A DNA stretch of 64,000 bases from Timema cristinae (lineage: Eukaryota > Arthropoda > Insecta > Phasmatodea > Timematidae). Positions 47,765 through 57,793 of this stretch are shown here, in pieces. The notes under the pieces were generated by a model that made no database searches, was not told the DNA's origin, and saw nothing but the letters and a program-made list of their open reading frames with translations. The translations under genes and the position numbers were made by a program. Location of the stretch: assembly GCA_039000515.1 (NCBI GenBank), contig JBCFYV010000012.1:37318387-37382386 (forward strand), given 5' to 3'. Position 1 is the first letter of the stretch; every line of letters begins with the position of its first letter.

Positions 47765-48145
47765 TCATTTATTAATTTGTTGATGATGATAACGTCCTTT
47801 TGTTAAACCACTACCATACTTAACTTTAGCTTTCATCGCATTCGATACAGCCCAAGTGGTGGCTTTCTCACCCAAATTTGAGTCTGGCACATGTACTCTT
47901 TTCCAAGCTTTCCCTGTAAGTTCCCGATCTGTGTTATGACGACCGCCAGATATTTTATTTTGGAGTAGATGATATCGTGCTCTTTACAAGTTCGGTCCAA
48001 CTCGTTAACGCCATGATCCCCTCGTTTGAAACGTTTTGCCAAATAAGTTCCTGGTTCACAGTATTGATATCCAGGTATATGCGCTTCAAATGGTACACTA
48101 TTTATAATCTTACTCAGCAGTACACCTCTCTTTCTTCACTTCATG
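47765..48145 (-). pseudogene. Phospholipase A2-like virion protein remnant
   Basis: The frame shows VPFEAHIPGYQYCEPGT (calcium-loop region) and then RGDHGVNELDRTCKEHDIIY with the catalytic His-Asp pair intact. This domain is known from parvovirus VP1 proteins and from some Polinton and adintovirus virion proteins, where it helps breach membranes. The loop has Glu where Gly is expected (YCEPG), so calcium binding is probably lost. A frameshift near 47960 moves the C-terminal part (ELTGKAWKRVHVPDSNLGEK and on) to another frame, ending at a stop at 47765-47767. A stop also follows the second codon of the likely start (about 48145). Confidence 0.8.
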
Positions 48146-48461
48146 GCACTTAATGATTGACATTTGTATATACATGCACATTATATATCCGTGCTTGTTG
48201 GCATGCATATAGTGAAACAGACAGATACTTTACCCGTAAGGTATACCGATCATGATGAGGGTAAGGCCTTACCTCAGAGGTACGGTTCGGAGTTAACTGA
48301 TACTACACGTTGCACCATTTAAGTACCTTCAAATTGAGGGAAGACAATGATAGTCTGATTGGTGGTAAACTAGATGTTTTATGGTTTTGTGTTTATGTAC
48401 TTTGATTCAAACCCTATCAGGAAGAATGCGAGATATTCCACACTTACTTTAACTATGAAAC

Positions 48462-48698
48462 CTAGCTATAAGTCCAAGAAGGCCGGGATATTTTTTCCCC
48501 GTGGTTATGAACATTAAAAACTATAGCTGTTTGTTGAATCTCAAATCTATCAGAAGGGATACCTTTGGAGGTGTCTAAGAGTGATTCCTCATATTTTATG
48601 TTAGAGAGATTATCAACCTCATCACCAACGCTATACGTAATAGTTAGGTCTAACATATGTTTAGATACAATAGTTGGTTCATTAATCAAATGAGACAT
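48462..48698 (-). CDS. Open frame of unknown function beside the late-gene cluster
   Basis: 78 codons, acidic and polar, with no motif I recognise (LINEPTIVSKHMLDLTITY near the start). It is on the same strand as, and upstream of, the PLA2-like remnant, so it may be part of another decayed element gene. It may equally be chance. Confidence 0.25.
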   Translation of the reverse strand: MSHLINEPTIVSKHMLDLTITYSVGDEVDNLSNIKYEESLLDTSKGIPSDRFEIQQTAIVFNVHNHGEKISRPSWTYS

Positions 48699-48976
48699 TC
48701 ATAGCTTACAATATGTCAACGGATGTTACAGAGGATATAATAAAATCTAGTAAGATTATTAAACAAAAGTACAAACGGCTAAGAGATGCATGACACGTGT
48801 TTAATATAGTGGCAAGTAAAACCTTTATACTGATTTTGGAACTGCTAAACAATATGGTGAATAATGCTGAAAAGTAGGAGGAGGGAAAGAAGTCTCGCCC
48901 GAGAGATTGCATGACAGACATTTATTGCATACTTATCTTCATACAGCTCAAGCACGCCGTAACCCTGTTACAACAC

Positions 48977-49339
48977 TTAAAATAAAAAGAGATTGTTTGG
49001 CTTACCACTTCGGCCCCAGTTGACCTCATCTTGGCAAGGCTCCACTCCACTTACACATCGCAGCACTGTCAACAGCAAACTAACTTGAGAGGCCGTGGTT
49101 CGCTTCTCACCGTGAGGAATGTGCTGTGCCCCAAAAAAAAGATGACTGATGATTTGCGTGAACTGTAGGTGCATCGTCGGCTGTGTTGGGGGCACTTTTA
49201 AAAAAGCATAGGCTATTGGAGTATGTTCTGGAAGATTAATACCACTTACCCCTTTCGCCCTCCTTTGGTTCCACACCTTGAGAACACATGGCTTCGTTCG
49301 TCGGGTATATAATGGCCTTGTTCTGTAATGCCGGTACAC
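48977..49339 (-). CDS. Open frame of unknown function, 120 codons
   Basis: Long for this AT-rich window and with higher GC than its surroundings. Start region basic (RTRPLYTRRTKP), middle PPTQPTMHLQFTQ, then CVSGVEPCQDEVNWGRSG. No domain recognised. Same strand as the late-gene cluster, about 300 bp upstream of the previous frame. Confidence 0.25.
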   Translation of the reverse strand: MYRHYRTRPLYTRRTKPCVLKVWNQRRAKGVSGINLPEHTPIAYAFLKVPPTQPTMHLQFTQIISHLFFGAQHIPHGEKRTTASQVSLLLTVLRCVSGVEPCQDEVNWGRSGKPNNLFLF

Positions 49340-49446
49340 ATTACACTGCGATCTCTAGTTGAGAGACCTTGATCATAGAATAGGTTTACGTCTGTATATT
49401 CAAAATTCCGTTTGGCTGTAATAATTCAAAATTATCTATTATTAAT

Positions 49447-49605
49447 ATTATTATTATTATTATTATTAGCACCGCGTCTTACAACCCGTTCGGGTTATAT
49501 GCACTTACGCTAATGTGTAATGGTAGGGTGACTGTGAGGTGAAATGAAGGACCTACAGTTTAACGTGGAATCCAAACCACGGTGGAGGCCTGGCATTCCC
49601 CACTT
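49447..49605 (-). repeat. SINE family A, 5'-truncated, minus strand
   Basis: ATT array (49447-49467), CACCGCGTCTTACAACC, tail hairpin, GTGTAATGGTAGGGTGACTG, GGACCTACAGTTTAACGTGG and GGAGGCCTGGCATTCCCCAC. CTTCAAAATTAT follows at 49602 and TTCAAAATTATC precedes the array at about 49423-49435, so the insertion has a target duplication of about 11 bp. Confidence 0.85.
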
Positions 49606-50767
49606 CAAAATTATCGTTCAGGATTTTATATTTAATGCTATCATTTGTTAACTGTATCTGGTCTCTTTTAATTTGATTGTAGATCATGGATAATCTATAT
49701 ATTATTGCACGGTTTGACCAACCTGTTTATCTGACGTTACTTTATGGTCTTTTCAGAGAACCCCTTTATTTATTTAATGAACTTTCTGTTTCATCTGCTT
49801 CACAGATGGGCTTATACCTTGAATGGCCGCCATCTTAAGTCCAATATTGATTCTTGCAGCGTTATACTTTATTTCTGCCGATTTTGTACATTTAAAGACT
49901 AGATAACTTGTTATTTGTTTCAATATAATTTATTATTGTTACATATTTCTAAAGTTTATTCTATGTTAGTTAAATGTGAGGCCGCGTGTGAGTGTAGTTG
50001 TTCTTTAATATGGGATTTAATGTTTAACGTTAATACTGCTGGTTGTGGCATATGTTTCTAAATTAGATCCTTATTGTTTATATTCTTTTATGCACAATTT
50101 TGGGTGGGTAGTTATATGTTATTGTTTACTGTTCAGGCAGTTTGAGAACAGCAGAGGTGACGAGTAAATATATTTTTGTTATGACTAGTACTTTGTTTTT
50201 GCTTTTGACAATCGATTATTATCTTCTTGAAATTTTTATTAGGGTCAATTTTAATATAGATTATGACTTATTTTGAGTCACCAATTGAGAGCTTGGGAAG
50301 ACATCATACATATTTCTTATATTATTGTTCTATCTTGATTGTTGTTTGCAGATTCGGCACCTAACGTTATTCATGCCTCATTCTCTCATAGAGTTGTATT
50401 TGTTATTTTTCTTGAATAAAAATAAAACTCTCATGTGACAAACCTGGCTGTTATTTATGAGTGATGATCAGGGTCTGGGGTTACAACGATTTGGTAAAAC
50501 TTATGATGTACATTACGATAAAAACATGACCAAGCTCGGGATACACATTTTCTCTTTGATGATAGTGATGGAATTGTAAATGTCTATAATATCGTAACTC
50601 CTTACACTTGGGGATTTTTTTAATTACTCTTCAGAAAAGAGTTTGTGAACTAAACTGAAGAGAATCTGAAGTTTTAATAGTTTATTCTTGAGGAAACTAA
50701 CGCACATTGAAACAGGAACGAACCTTACAGCCGTTTCAAGGCAAGCACAGGATCAAAATATACATGT
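49606..50767. other. Non-coding stretch
   Basis: No supported feature. AT-rich with one short hairpin-like segment at about 50388-50435. Confidence 0.4.
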
Positions 50768-51113
50768 CATAATACCTATGTTCCAGGATGAGCTTGACGG
50801 AGAAGGTCTATAATAAAAGCAAGGAGAGTTAGGGATCGTTTGTACTTATTGAACGACCCGAACAAATTGGTCGAATGATTAAGACTCTTGCACGAATCGA
50901 TCGTAGGAGGTCATTATCATAATACCTATGTTCCAGAATTAGCTTGAAGGAGAAGGTCTATAATAAAAGCAAAGAGAGTTAGGGATCGATTGTACTTATT
51001 GAATGACCCGAACAAATTGGTCGAATGATTAAGACTCTTGCACGAATCGATCGTAGCAGATCATTATCATAATACCTATGTTCCAGGATTAGCTTGAGGG
51101 AGAAGGTCTATAA
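50768..51113 (+). repeat. 150-bp tandem repeat, copies 1, 2 and start of 3
   Basis: CATAATACCTATGTTCCAG begins at 50768, 50918 and 51068, an exact 150-bp period. Units contain AGCTTGA, GGTCTATAATAAAAGCAA, GGATCG, GAACGACCCGAACAAATTGG, CACGAATCGATCGTAG and TCATT. Copies differ by a few substitutions each. The third copy is split after its first 46 bp by a hAT element and resumes at 53733. Confidence 0.9.
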
Positions 51114-53724
51114 CAGTGGTTCCCAACCTGGAGGCGATCGCCCCCAAGTGGGTTATTTGGATTATCAGGGGGCAATAAATAAGTGGGGGGCAATTTGGGG
51201 GCGATGAGTATTCAAAGGAGGAAAAAATTAAAATAGTACTGTACAGTAGAAGTTGCCGGGTAGCACGAGTCACTGGCTATTCTCAGCCGGCGAGTTCACA
51301 GCACTCACCCCTCTCCACAGTGCCCATCTGTTGTTGCTCAGCATGGCCGACTGGTGACTAAACCTCCTCCCCCTCCTGCCATCACAACACACTTGCCATT
51401 GACCTACATTCGTCTTCAGTCTTCACTAGCCTTTGTGTGCCTCACCATCAGTTTTTGTTCATGTCTTTTCTGTTTTTGTGCGTTTGTTTTGAAGTATAAA
51501 AGTTCATGCACAATGGATTCAAAAAAGAAGAAGTGTCGTCAATACTCATCTGAGTATTTAAAATTCTGTTTTATCACGTCACCACAAAATGTGCAGTTTC
51601 CACATTGTCTTCTGTATGATAAAACATTTACTAGTAATGAAGCCATGAAGCCTTCGCAAATGAAAGATCATTTATCAAGAGTACACAGTGATAAAGTGAG
51701 TAAAGAACTTAGTTATTTTCAACACCTCAAAGCTAAAGCTGATAAATGGCCTAATGTGAGTGAATTATTTAAAAAACGATCAACCGATCTTGACAAAGGT
51801 CTTCTTGCTTCTTACGAGGTGTCTTTATTGATCGCTAAATGTGGTAAACCTCACACAGTTGGCAAAACTCTTGTTTTACGAGCTACCAAAAAAATTATTG
51901 ATATCATACTAGGAGAGGGCCCTAGTAATAAGATAAGTCTATCGGTTCCTTTGAGCAACAATACTGTTTCCAGTTGAATTGACAAAATGGCCACGGACGT
52001 TGAATCCAAACTCATCAATTTGTTGAAAAAAGGTAAATTTGGATTGCAGATTGATGAATCAACTGTGATTGATAACAAAGAAATTTTATTAGCTTATGTG
52101 AGATATATCAATGAACAAAAGGAAATTACCAAGGAAATGTTGTTTGCTAGAACTTTGATCACTGATACGAAGGGGTCGTCGATTTTTAAAGTGGTGCAAG
52201 ATTATTTTGAGAAAAAAGAGATTCCCCTAACAAACGTGAGCACTTGTGCAACAGACGGTGCTCCTGCCATGTCAGGTCGTCATGCTGGGTTTCAATTCCC
52301 ACCTTAAGAAAGAAGTTCCAGAGGTCATCACTATCCACTGTGTCATTCATCGTCAACACTTAGCTGCGAAAAATTTGAGTGGTGTCCTGCATGAAACCCT
52401 ACAACTGGTTATTACTGGTGTCAACAAGATCAAAGCTAATTCCCTCAATGACCATCTGTTCCGACACTTTGCCATGAATATGATGAGGAATTCGAACGCT
52501 TGCTTCTACATACGGCCGTGAGGTGGCTTTCCAAAGGAAACTGTTTGTGCCATTTCTTCGAATTATTTGACACAGTTACTTAGATTATCGACACGTCTGA
52601 TCCTGATTTAAGTCAGAATTTGAAGCAACGCAAGTTGTAACTTGCATACCTTACAGATATTTTTGAAAAAATGAACAAAGTCAATATAAGGCTTCAAGGA
52701 AACCAGATGAACCTTATCATGGCCAAAGGAATTATTTCATCATTCATCGCCAAGTATGATATTCACAAGGTAAATATTGGCTGTAAAGAGCTGATTCAGT
52801 TTCCGACCCTTCAAAAGTGTTCAGTGTCAGATAACGAGACTCCTGAACTCCCAGAAGAAAAAATCCTAATTTTTACTAATCACCTTGACCAGATAAAAAC
52901 TTACATGGTATCAAGATTTGAAGATTTGACCAAGTTACAAATTCCGGATTGGATTCTAGATCCATTCTCATTTGAAGCTGTGAATAAGCTTGATAACTCT
53001 TTGCAGACAGAGTTTCTAGATCTGAAGTATGACTGTGAGGCGAAAATCATTTTCAAGCAGAGCGGTTACGAGTTAGTATGGGTGAAGCTTATCGACACTT
53101 ATCCACAACTGTGGGGAAAAACGTAATCACTTCTCATCTCGTTCCCATCAGCATATTTAGTAGAAAAAGGATTTAGTTCTGTTGTCCAGCTCCTCACAAA
53201 ACAGAGAAATAAGTTGGACATTTGCCTCAAAGGAGACTTGCGCCTAACTTGACGAACATAGAGCCGGATATTCAAGCTTTAACTGAAATCTACAAAGCAC
53301 AAGGCAGCCATTGAAAAGGTAAAATAAAACAATAACAAAGTTTTCAAACTTTCATATATTTTTTCAAATTTTAACTGTCAACATTTAATTCTTCCAGATT
53401 CCAATTTAAAAATGTAAACATGTACTCGTTTTTTTAAATGACTGTCAATGATCTTAGTTAATTATTTCACTTCTTTGTTCTTAAAAAAATCTGTAAAAAA
53501 TGTACATTTACATTTTTTTCTATTTTATTCAAGAGTGACCGGATAAAACTGCTTTGGTTTTTTTTATATACGGTAGTAAACGTGTTTAAAATAATAAAAC
53601 TGCTTTATTATTTACACTTTACTTTAAATTAAAATTAGGCATACAATGAAAATGAAAAGGGGGCGATAGGTTTTAGTCAACTTCCAGAAAGGGGAGATGG
53701 GCCACAAAAGGTTGGGAACCACTG
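51114..53724 (+). mobile_element. hAT transposon, nearly full length, with perfect 8-bp target duplication
   Basis: Ends CAGTGGTTCCCAACCTGG and, inverted, AGGTTGGGAACCACTG. GTCTATAA lies at 51106-51113 and 53725-53732, identical. The element is 2,611 bp, of normal size for a hAT with a single transposase gene. It split copy 3 of the 150-bp repeat. Confidence 0.95.
51513..53252 (+). pseudogene. hAT transposase (ZBED5/SCAND3-like), inactivated
   Basis: Start at ATG 51513 (MDSKKKKCRQYSS). A BED-type zinc finger follows, PHCLLYDKTF...HLSRVH, in which the second Cys is Tyr, so zinc binding is likely lost. The middle part runs through FGLQIDESTVIDNKEILLAY and CATDGAPAMSGRHAGF, then VITIHCVIHRQHLAAK after a frameshift. 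The C-terminal dimerisation region FPSAYLVEKGFSSVVQLLTK is at about 53145-53205. Defects: an in-frame TGA at 51975-51977, a frameshift at about 52290, further stops and frame changes at about 52519, 52580 and 52637, and a TAA at 53124-53126. Relatives in vertebrates and arthropods were co-opted as host genes; this one was not. Confidence 0.9.
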
Positions 53725-53732
53725 GTCTATAA

Positions 53733-53836
53733 TAAAAGCAAAGCGAGTTAGCGATCGATTGTACTTATTGAACGACCCGAACAAATTGGTCGAATGATTA
53801 AGACTCTTGCACGAATCGATCGTAGCAGGTCATTCG
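53733..53836 (+). repeat. 150-bp tandem repeat, remainder of copy 3
   Basis: Continues exactly where the copy stopped at 51113, TAAAAGCAAAGCGAGTTAGC to GATCGTAGCAGGTCATT, after which the sequence departs (CGGCACACGATAGC). Confidence 0.9.
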
Positions 53837-53892
53837 GCACACGATAGCGAGATTTTTTCTATTATTGAAGAATGATATAGTGATTGAATAAT

Positions 53893-54820
53893 CGTATATG
53901 TTAAGGAGGATATTGCGCGTGAACTTCATCGTTCTACAATACGTCATTTTGCCAAAAGACATATTAGCGTGTTATAACTGAAATAGTTACTACAGGCTGA
54001 TCTGATTGAGATGATACCTTACTCTTTATAAAATAAAGGATATAAGTACCTACTCACCATCATTTACATGTATTTCAAACGGGCTGGGGCTGTACTTGTA
54101 AAGTATAAGACGGGGAAGAACGTCATTGCAGCTATGACACACGTCCTTAGGCAGGCTAACGCAAAATGTTTACCCTCCGTACATCAACTGCAGATTTGTA
54201 ATGGAAGCTAGTTTTATAACGTGTATTTCAAAGCTCTCCCGGCAAGAATGAAGTTCAATCATTATTCAGCATACAGCAACGTCAAGGCAAGTGTCACCAA
54301 ACGATTAAATCAAACACCCAAATAATAATGTGGACGAGACTCACGTCTAAATGATTGTATAGATGGATCGATACGATCGATTCTTTACTCAACAAATATA
54401 ATCGAACAGTACACTTGCTTATAATTATGATACCGATAGATGTAACAGACAATATTATGTTACGTACCGTCTATCTGCATGCTAAAACGATCGCTCTACA
54501 TCGAACAAGTTTAAAATCAAATGTATCATTCGTATCATTAAACATAAGGTCGTTTTCGCAAAAGAGGTGACCTCAAACTGGTTGGTAGAATTGTTCAAGA
54601 TACATAAGTCATCGAGATTAATCCTAGGACTTTTCTACTTAAAGATATGAGAGGTAAACCTATCACTAGAGGATTCTACGACAAGGAGCTTGAGAAGACA
54701 TCAAACCTGGACGTATACATTATAGAGAAGCTCATTAGACGTGCTGGAGTTAGGGCCTACGACAAATGGCTGGGTTTTTACTCATAACATAATTCGTGGA
54801 TCGATGCGGCCAACATTATT
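53893..54820 (+). pseudogene. Polinton-type integrase with C-terminal chromodomain, inactivated
   Basis: Retroviral-like (rve) integrase of the Polinton class, which normally joins element ends to the host chromosome with a 6-bp stagger. In order: ARELHRSTIRHFAKRH, LLQADLIEM (first catalytic Asp kept), NKGYKYLLTIIYMYFKRAG, KYKTGKNVIAAM, then LQICNGS where the second Asp is expected and lost, HYSAYSNVKASVTKRLNQT where the Glu is replaced by Lys, LLNKYNRTVHLL, IDVTDN, VTSNWLVELFKIHK, GFYDKELEKTSNLDVYIIEK, and a chromodomain-like end with KWLGF and NSWIDAANII. Stops occur at about 53968, 53977, 54010 and 54211; several frame changes follow. The N-terminal zinc-binding region is not visible. Confidence 0.85.
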
Positions 54821-56092
54821 TAGGGAGGGTAGAACAACTTCTCTTACTTACCATATAAAGTTGCGCGTGGGTAGAGAGTTTTATCGCGTCCTAGATGTTC
54901 AGGCAATTGAGGTACTGCTTGGAGAATTGATTTGGAATAGAAATTTGTGACGGTGGAGTGACTGAATTTATATAGAAGAGTGAGCGCGGGTACAGCGAAT
55001 CGTGCAACTGGCCATTCCACTCTCTGGGAAGCCATTATCCCGAGCCAGGCCACTCTATCGAGAGATGCACTGATAGCTATCCCAGCTCCAAACTGAATAA
55101 TGGAGGCAGCCCTGAAATCTTGCACGTGCAGCATGTCAAGGATCCCGAGGAGGAATTTCTGGATGAAGAAAAGATGTGATAGGGGTTGGACCACTTCGAG
55201 AAGGAGTAAGACGAGGTCAAGTGCTTACGGGTGCTCGAGAAGTAAATGACTTATAATGTGCTTTGTTTTGAAGGTGGGTGGAAGAATAAGAAGATAATAG
55301 TGATGCTTCTGGTAAACCCAACATTGTCAAGCTCGAACTTGTGTGGAGAGTGCTCCTGCTGGGTACAAACTAGGGTCGTCCGTACAGACGTCAGTTTAAC
55401 ACATAGAAACGAGAAATTACATATCTGGGAGGGGAGGAGTACGAGTTTTTAAAATGGTGAAGTGTGAACAGACTGTATCATAGACAGATTTAAATACTAC
55501 ACACGTGCAGGAGAGAGAGAGAGAGATCTAATTAACATTAATACACATTTAAATATACATTTAATATACATTTAAAGAAGTTATAGCTTACTATTTATTT
55601 AACCTCTGTCCCAATCCTAAGATTTAAAGACTATACATGTGCAAGTGAGATAAACCTATACTTTTCTGTTTGTTCTGAAGGTATACTATTTATTTAACCT
55701 CAATACTATTGTATACTTCACTATTTAGAGCAGGAGCTGGATGGAGAATGGAAACAGGCTTAATGTGAGGGCATAGTCTGAATAGAGAATGTAAGAGGGA
55801 ATATAGAATGGAACTATGCTTAATGCAAGAGAGTAGGACACGTATGAATAAGGAGCACATTACAGGTACAGGGGCTTTCCGCTCTTGCGCTGGGCGCCAT
55901 CGCTATGACGACACGGCACCACAGGCGTCGTTGTGAGTGGACTAAAGGTGCATCCACCAATCAGATAAAGTGCTGTGCTTTTGTGAAAGTTGCCACATGA
56001 TAAAGTATAAGGGGCCATGACATTACAACAACCATTGCAACAATCAGAAGCGTCAGATAAGCTTGGGGGGAGGGGGGGAGGAGCGTAGCGTA
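54821..56092. other. Non-coding stretch with short direct repeats
   Basis: ACTATTTATTTAACCTC occurs at about 55588 and 55684, each after similar flanks, and GGAATATAGAATGGAACTATGC resembles an upstream GGAGAATGGAAACAGGC, so about 55550-55850 is locally duplicated. A GA run lies at 55510-55527. The long minus-strand frame at 54844-55194 overlaps the integrase end and has no motif. Confidence 0.4.
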
Positions 56093-56100
56093 GTTGTGTA

Positions 56101-56541
56101 CAGTAGCGGATTTAAAATGTTTGCACCCCTAGGCACAATTATAATATTCACCCCACTCCCCTCAAACCTTTCTGTCAAGGTCCAAGGTGTTTAGGAAGTT
56201 TTGAAGGTAAGAGGGGTTGTGGAGGGGGCGTTCAGAAGTTAGTATTTGAGAAAATATTTCTACGAAAGATAATCAGGCATGTACTTTACATGCCCTACAG
56301 TAAATTAAGTTAGCATTAAGAAGAAGGGAGACTGACGTCAGTTACAAAGCAATTGTAAAGTACAGTTATTTAAAAATAAATATTGTCGTTCTTACTTTAA
56401 CTTTAATTATTTCGATAGTGTTAGTCAATAATTTTTAAACGTAATTCTAACAAAAAATAATGCTATCCAAAATGTGCCGCCTCCTAAAGCCGCCGCCCCT
56501 AAGCCCGTGCCTAGTGGGCCTATAATGTAAATCCGTATTTG
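56101..56541. mobile_element. hAT-type nonautonomous element, 8-bp target duplication
   Basis: Left end CAGTAGCGGATTTAAAATG with CCCCTAGGCAC further in; right end, inverted, CACTAGGCACGGGC near CATTATAGG and GGATTTACATTATAGG as its complement. Flanks GTTGTGTA (56093-56100) and GTTGTGTT (56542-56549) agree in 7 of 8 positions. No transposase. Confidence 0.65.
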
Positions 56542-56774
56542 GTTGTGTTGGGACTAAAAACTTTTACTTACACATACAAATTAAGTTAAAATTAATTGAT
56601 TTTTTTAAATATATGATATTGGTTTTGAGTTTAAATTAAAATTATAAATTATCTAAAGTTTAATTTACAAACTAAACATCCTTGCGTGACAAAAAAATGT
56701 AGCTTAAATAATCTTGTGATAAACTGGAAAAACACATACACACAAATTAATCTTTATTTTCAGCTATAATCGTG

Positions 56775-57382
56775 ACTACTGGGGTTGACCCCTCGTTCCA
56801 GCCCTCGGGCGTGACGCGTTGTTATTGTAAACATCGTGAACATATAGTCCGTGGAAGGGTGATATGAAGTGATCGAATCGATTTTCAATAATGGATAATT
56901 GGTGATGAATTATCGATTATCGAGAGTGAATAAAACACGGATATTATGATTAAATTATCAGGAAGCCCTTCCACCTACAGCGCCTGCAACATCTAAAACT
57001 GTCTATATTTTCAAAAAGTTCCTTCATATGAAAACCGGTCTATAGCCCTCCAGTCACCTTGGATATGTTGATTGCCTCCCAATAGCCTTGACGAGGACTT
57101 CGTGAGGGTTTGTAAACATCCCTGTTTTTTCGTGGTTGTGTAACAAAGCAAACGACTATAAATAGACCTCGAGATCTTTACAATCGTTCAATATAATTTG
57201 TGATTTCATCCTATAAACATCAAGATGAGTTTTGACGATCTTGAAAACTGGTTCAATTTCGGTAAGTTTAAAAAGTTTTGTATATATTAATAGGTAACTA
57301 TTTTACATGATAAAAAGTCTTTGGTGTACAGAGGTATTTGCTCTTTACAGACTTCCAAGAAGACACAACACCGGCGCCTGCA
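56775..57382 (+). repeat. Left terminal inverted arm (608 bp)
   Basis: Contains, from outside in: GTGACGCGTTGTTATTG, a palindromic stretch GAATTATCGATTATCGAGAG, the TATA box, the start codon and exon 1, the intron, and the first 32 bases of exon 2. Confidence 0.92.
57157..57165 (+). promoter_or_regulatory. TATA box, left arm
   Basis: TATAAATAG, 60 bases upstream of the start codon at 57225, with a plausible initiation zone about 30 bases downstream. Confidence 0.6.
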
Positions 57383-57595
57383 CACCATCCCGGATCTCCG
57401 GGGCTAGCCGCTCGAGCTCGGCCGACACGTCGTCGTCCATCTTTTGGGCTGGCGGCGACAGTGGTGCAGTGTCCCAAAAATCTGAAATTAAATAAATACA
57501 TATTAATTACTATCACAGGGGCAAAAAACTACACACCAATCATGCTCAAATTTAAAGCCGGAAATTACCCGCCGTGCAAATCCCTTCCTCTGTGA
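57225..57595 (+). CDS. Two-exon gene of the foldback element, plus strand (93 residues)
   Basis: Exon 1 is 57225-57261 (ATG to a donor GGTAAGT), intron 57262-57350 (89 nt, ends TTTACAG), exon 2 is 57351-57595 (stop TGA). Joining keeps the frame: 37 + 245 nt make 93 codons plus stop. N-terminus MSFDDLENWFNFD is acidic with aromatic residues; then FQEDTTPAPA; then a Gly/Ala/Arg-rich stretch with RARPTRRRPS, and a C-terminus with NYTPIMLKFKAGNYPPC. The first 23 residues come from the arm and are shared with the minus-strand gene. Function is unknown. Splicing is inferred from the sites and frame, not shown by transcripts. Confidence 0.6.
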
Positions 57596-57793
57596 AAAGC
57601 CCCAACAGATCTGGAGACCGCGTTTGAATAGTTCCTGCAGGCGCCGGTGTTGTGTCTTCTTGGAAGTCTGTAAAGAGCAAATACCTCTGTACACCAAAGA
57701 CTTTTTATCATGTAAAATAGTTACCTATTAATATATACAAAACTTTTTAAACTTACCGAAATTGAACCAGTTTTCAAGATCGTCAAAACTCAT
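57552..57793 (-). CDS. Two-exon gene of the foldback element, minus strand (50 residues)
   Basis: Exon 1 is 57757-57793, intron 57668-57756, exon 2 is 57552-57667 with a stop at 57552-57554. The first 23 residues are identical to those of the plus-strand gene; then the sequence departs to GTIQTRSPDLLGLFTEEGIC and ends. The two genes converge and their second exons overlap over 57552-57595. Probably a truncated end of a longer ancestral gene. Function unknown. Confidence 0.55.

Noticed and set aside
48231..48300. ATACTTTACCCG start with later stem-like segments, faintly like U1 snRNA
   Set aside because: The 5' splice-site recognition sequence is not intact, the expected stem-loops cannot be traced, and it lies just upstream of a decayed element gene on the other strand.
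54844..55194. 116-codon minus-strand frame
   Set aside because: Overlaps the end of the integrase remnant on the other strand and has no motif.
57307..57697. Further frames in the foldback element (57307-57495 plus, 57298-57516 minus, 57503-57697 minus)
   Set aside because: They run through the predicted introns or oppose the spliced frames; only the frames consistent with the splice sites and start codon in the arms were kept.
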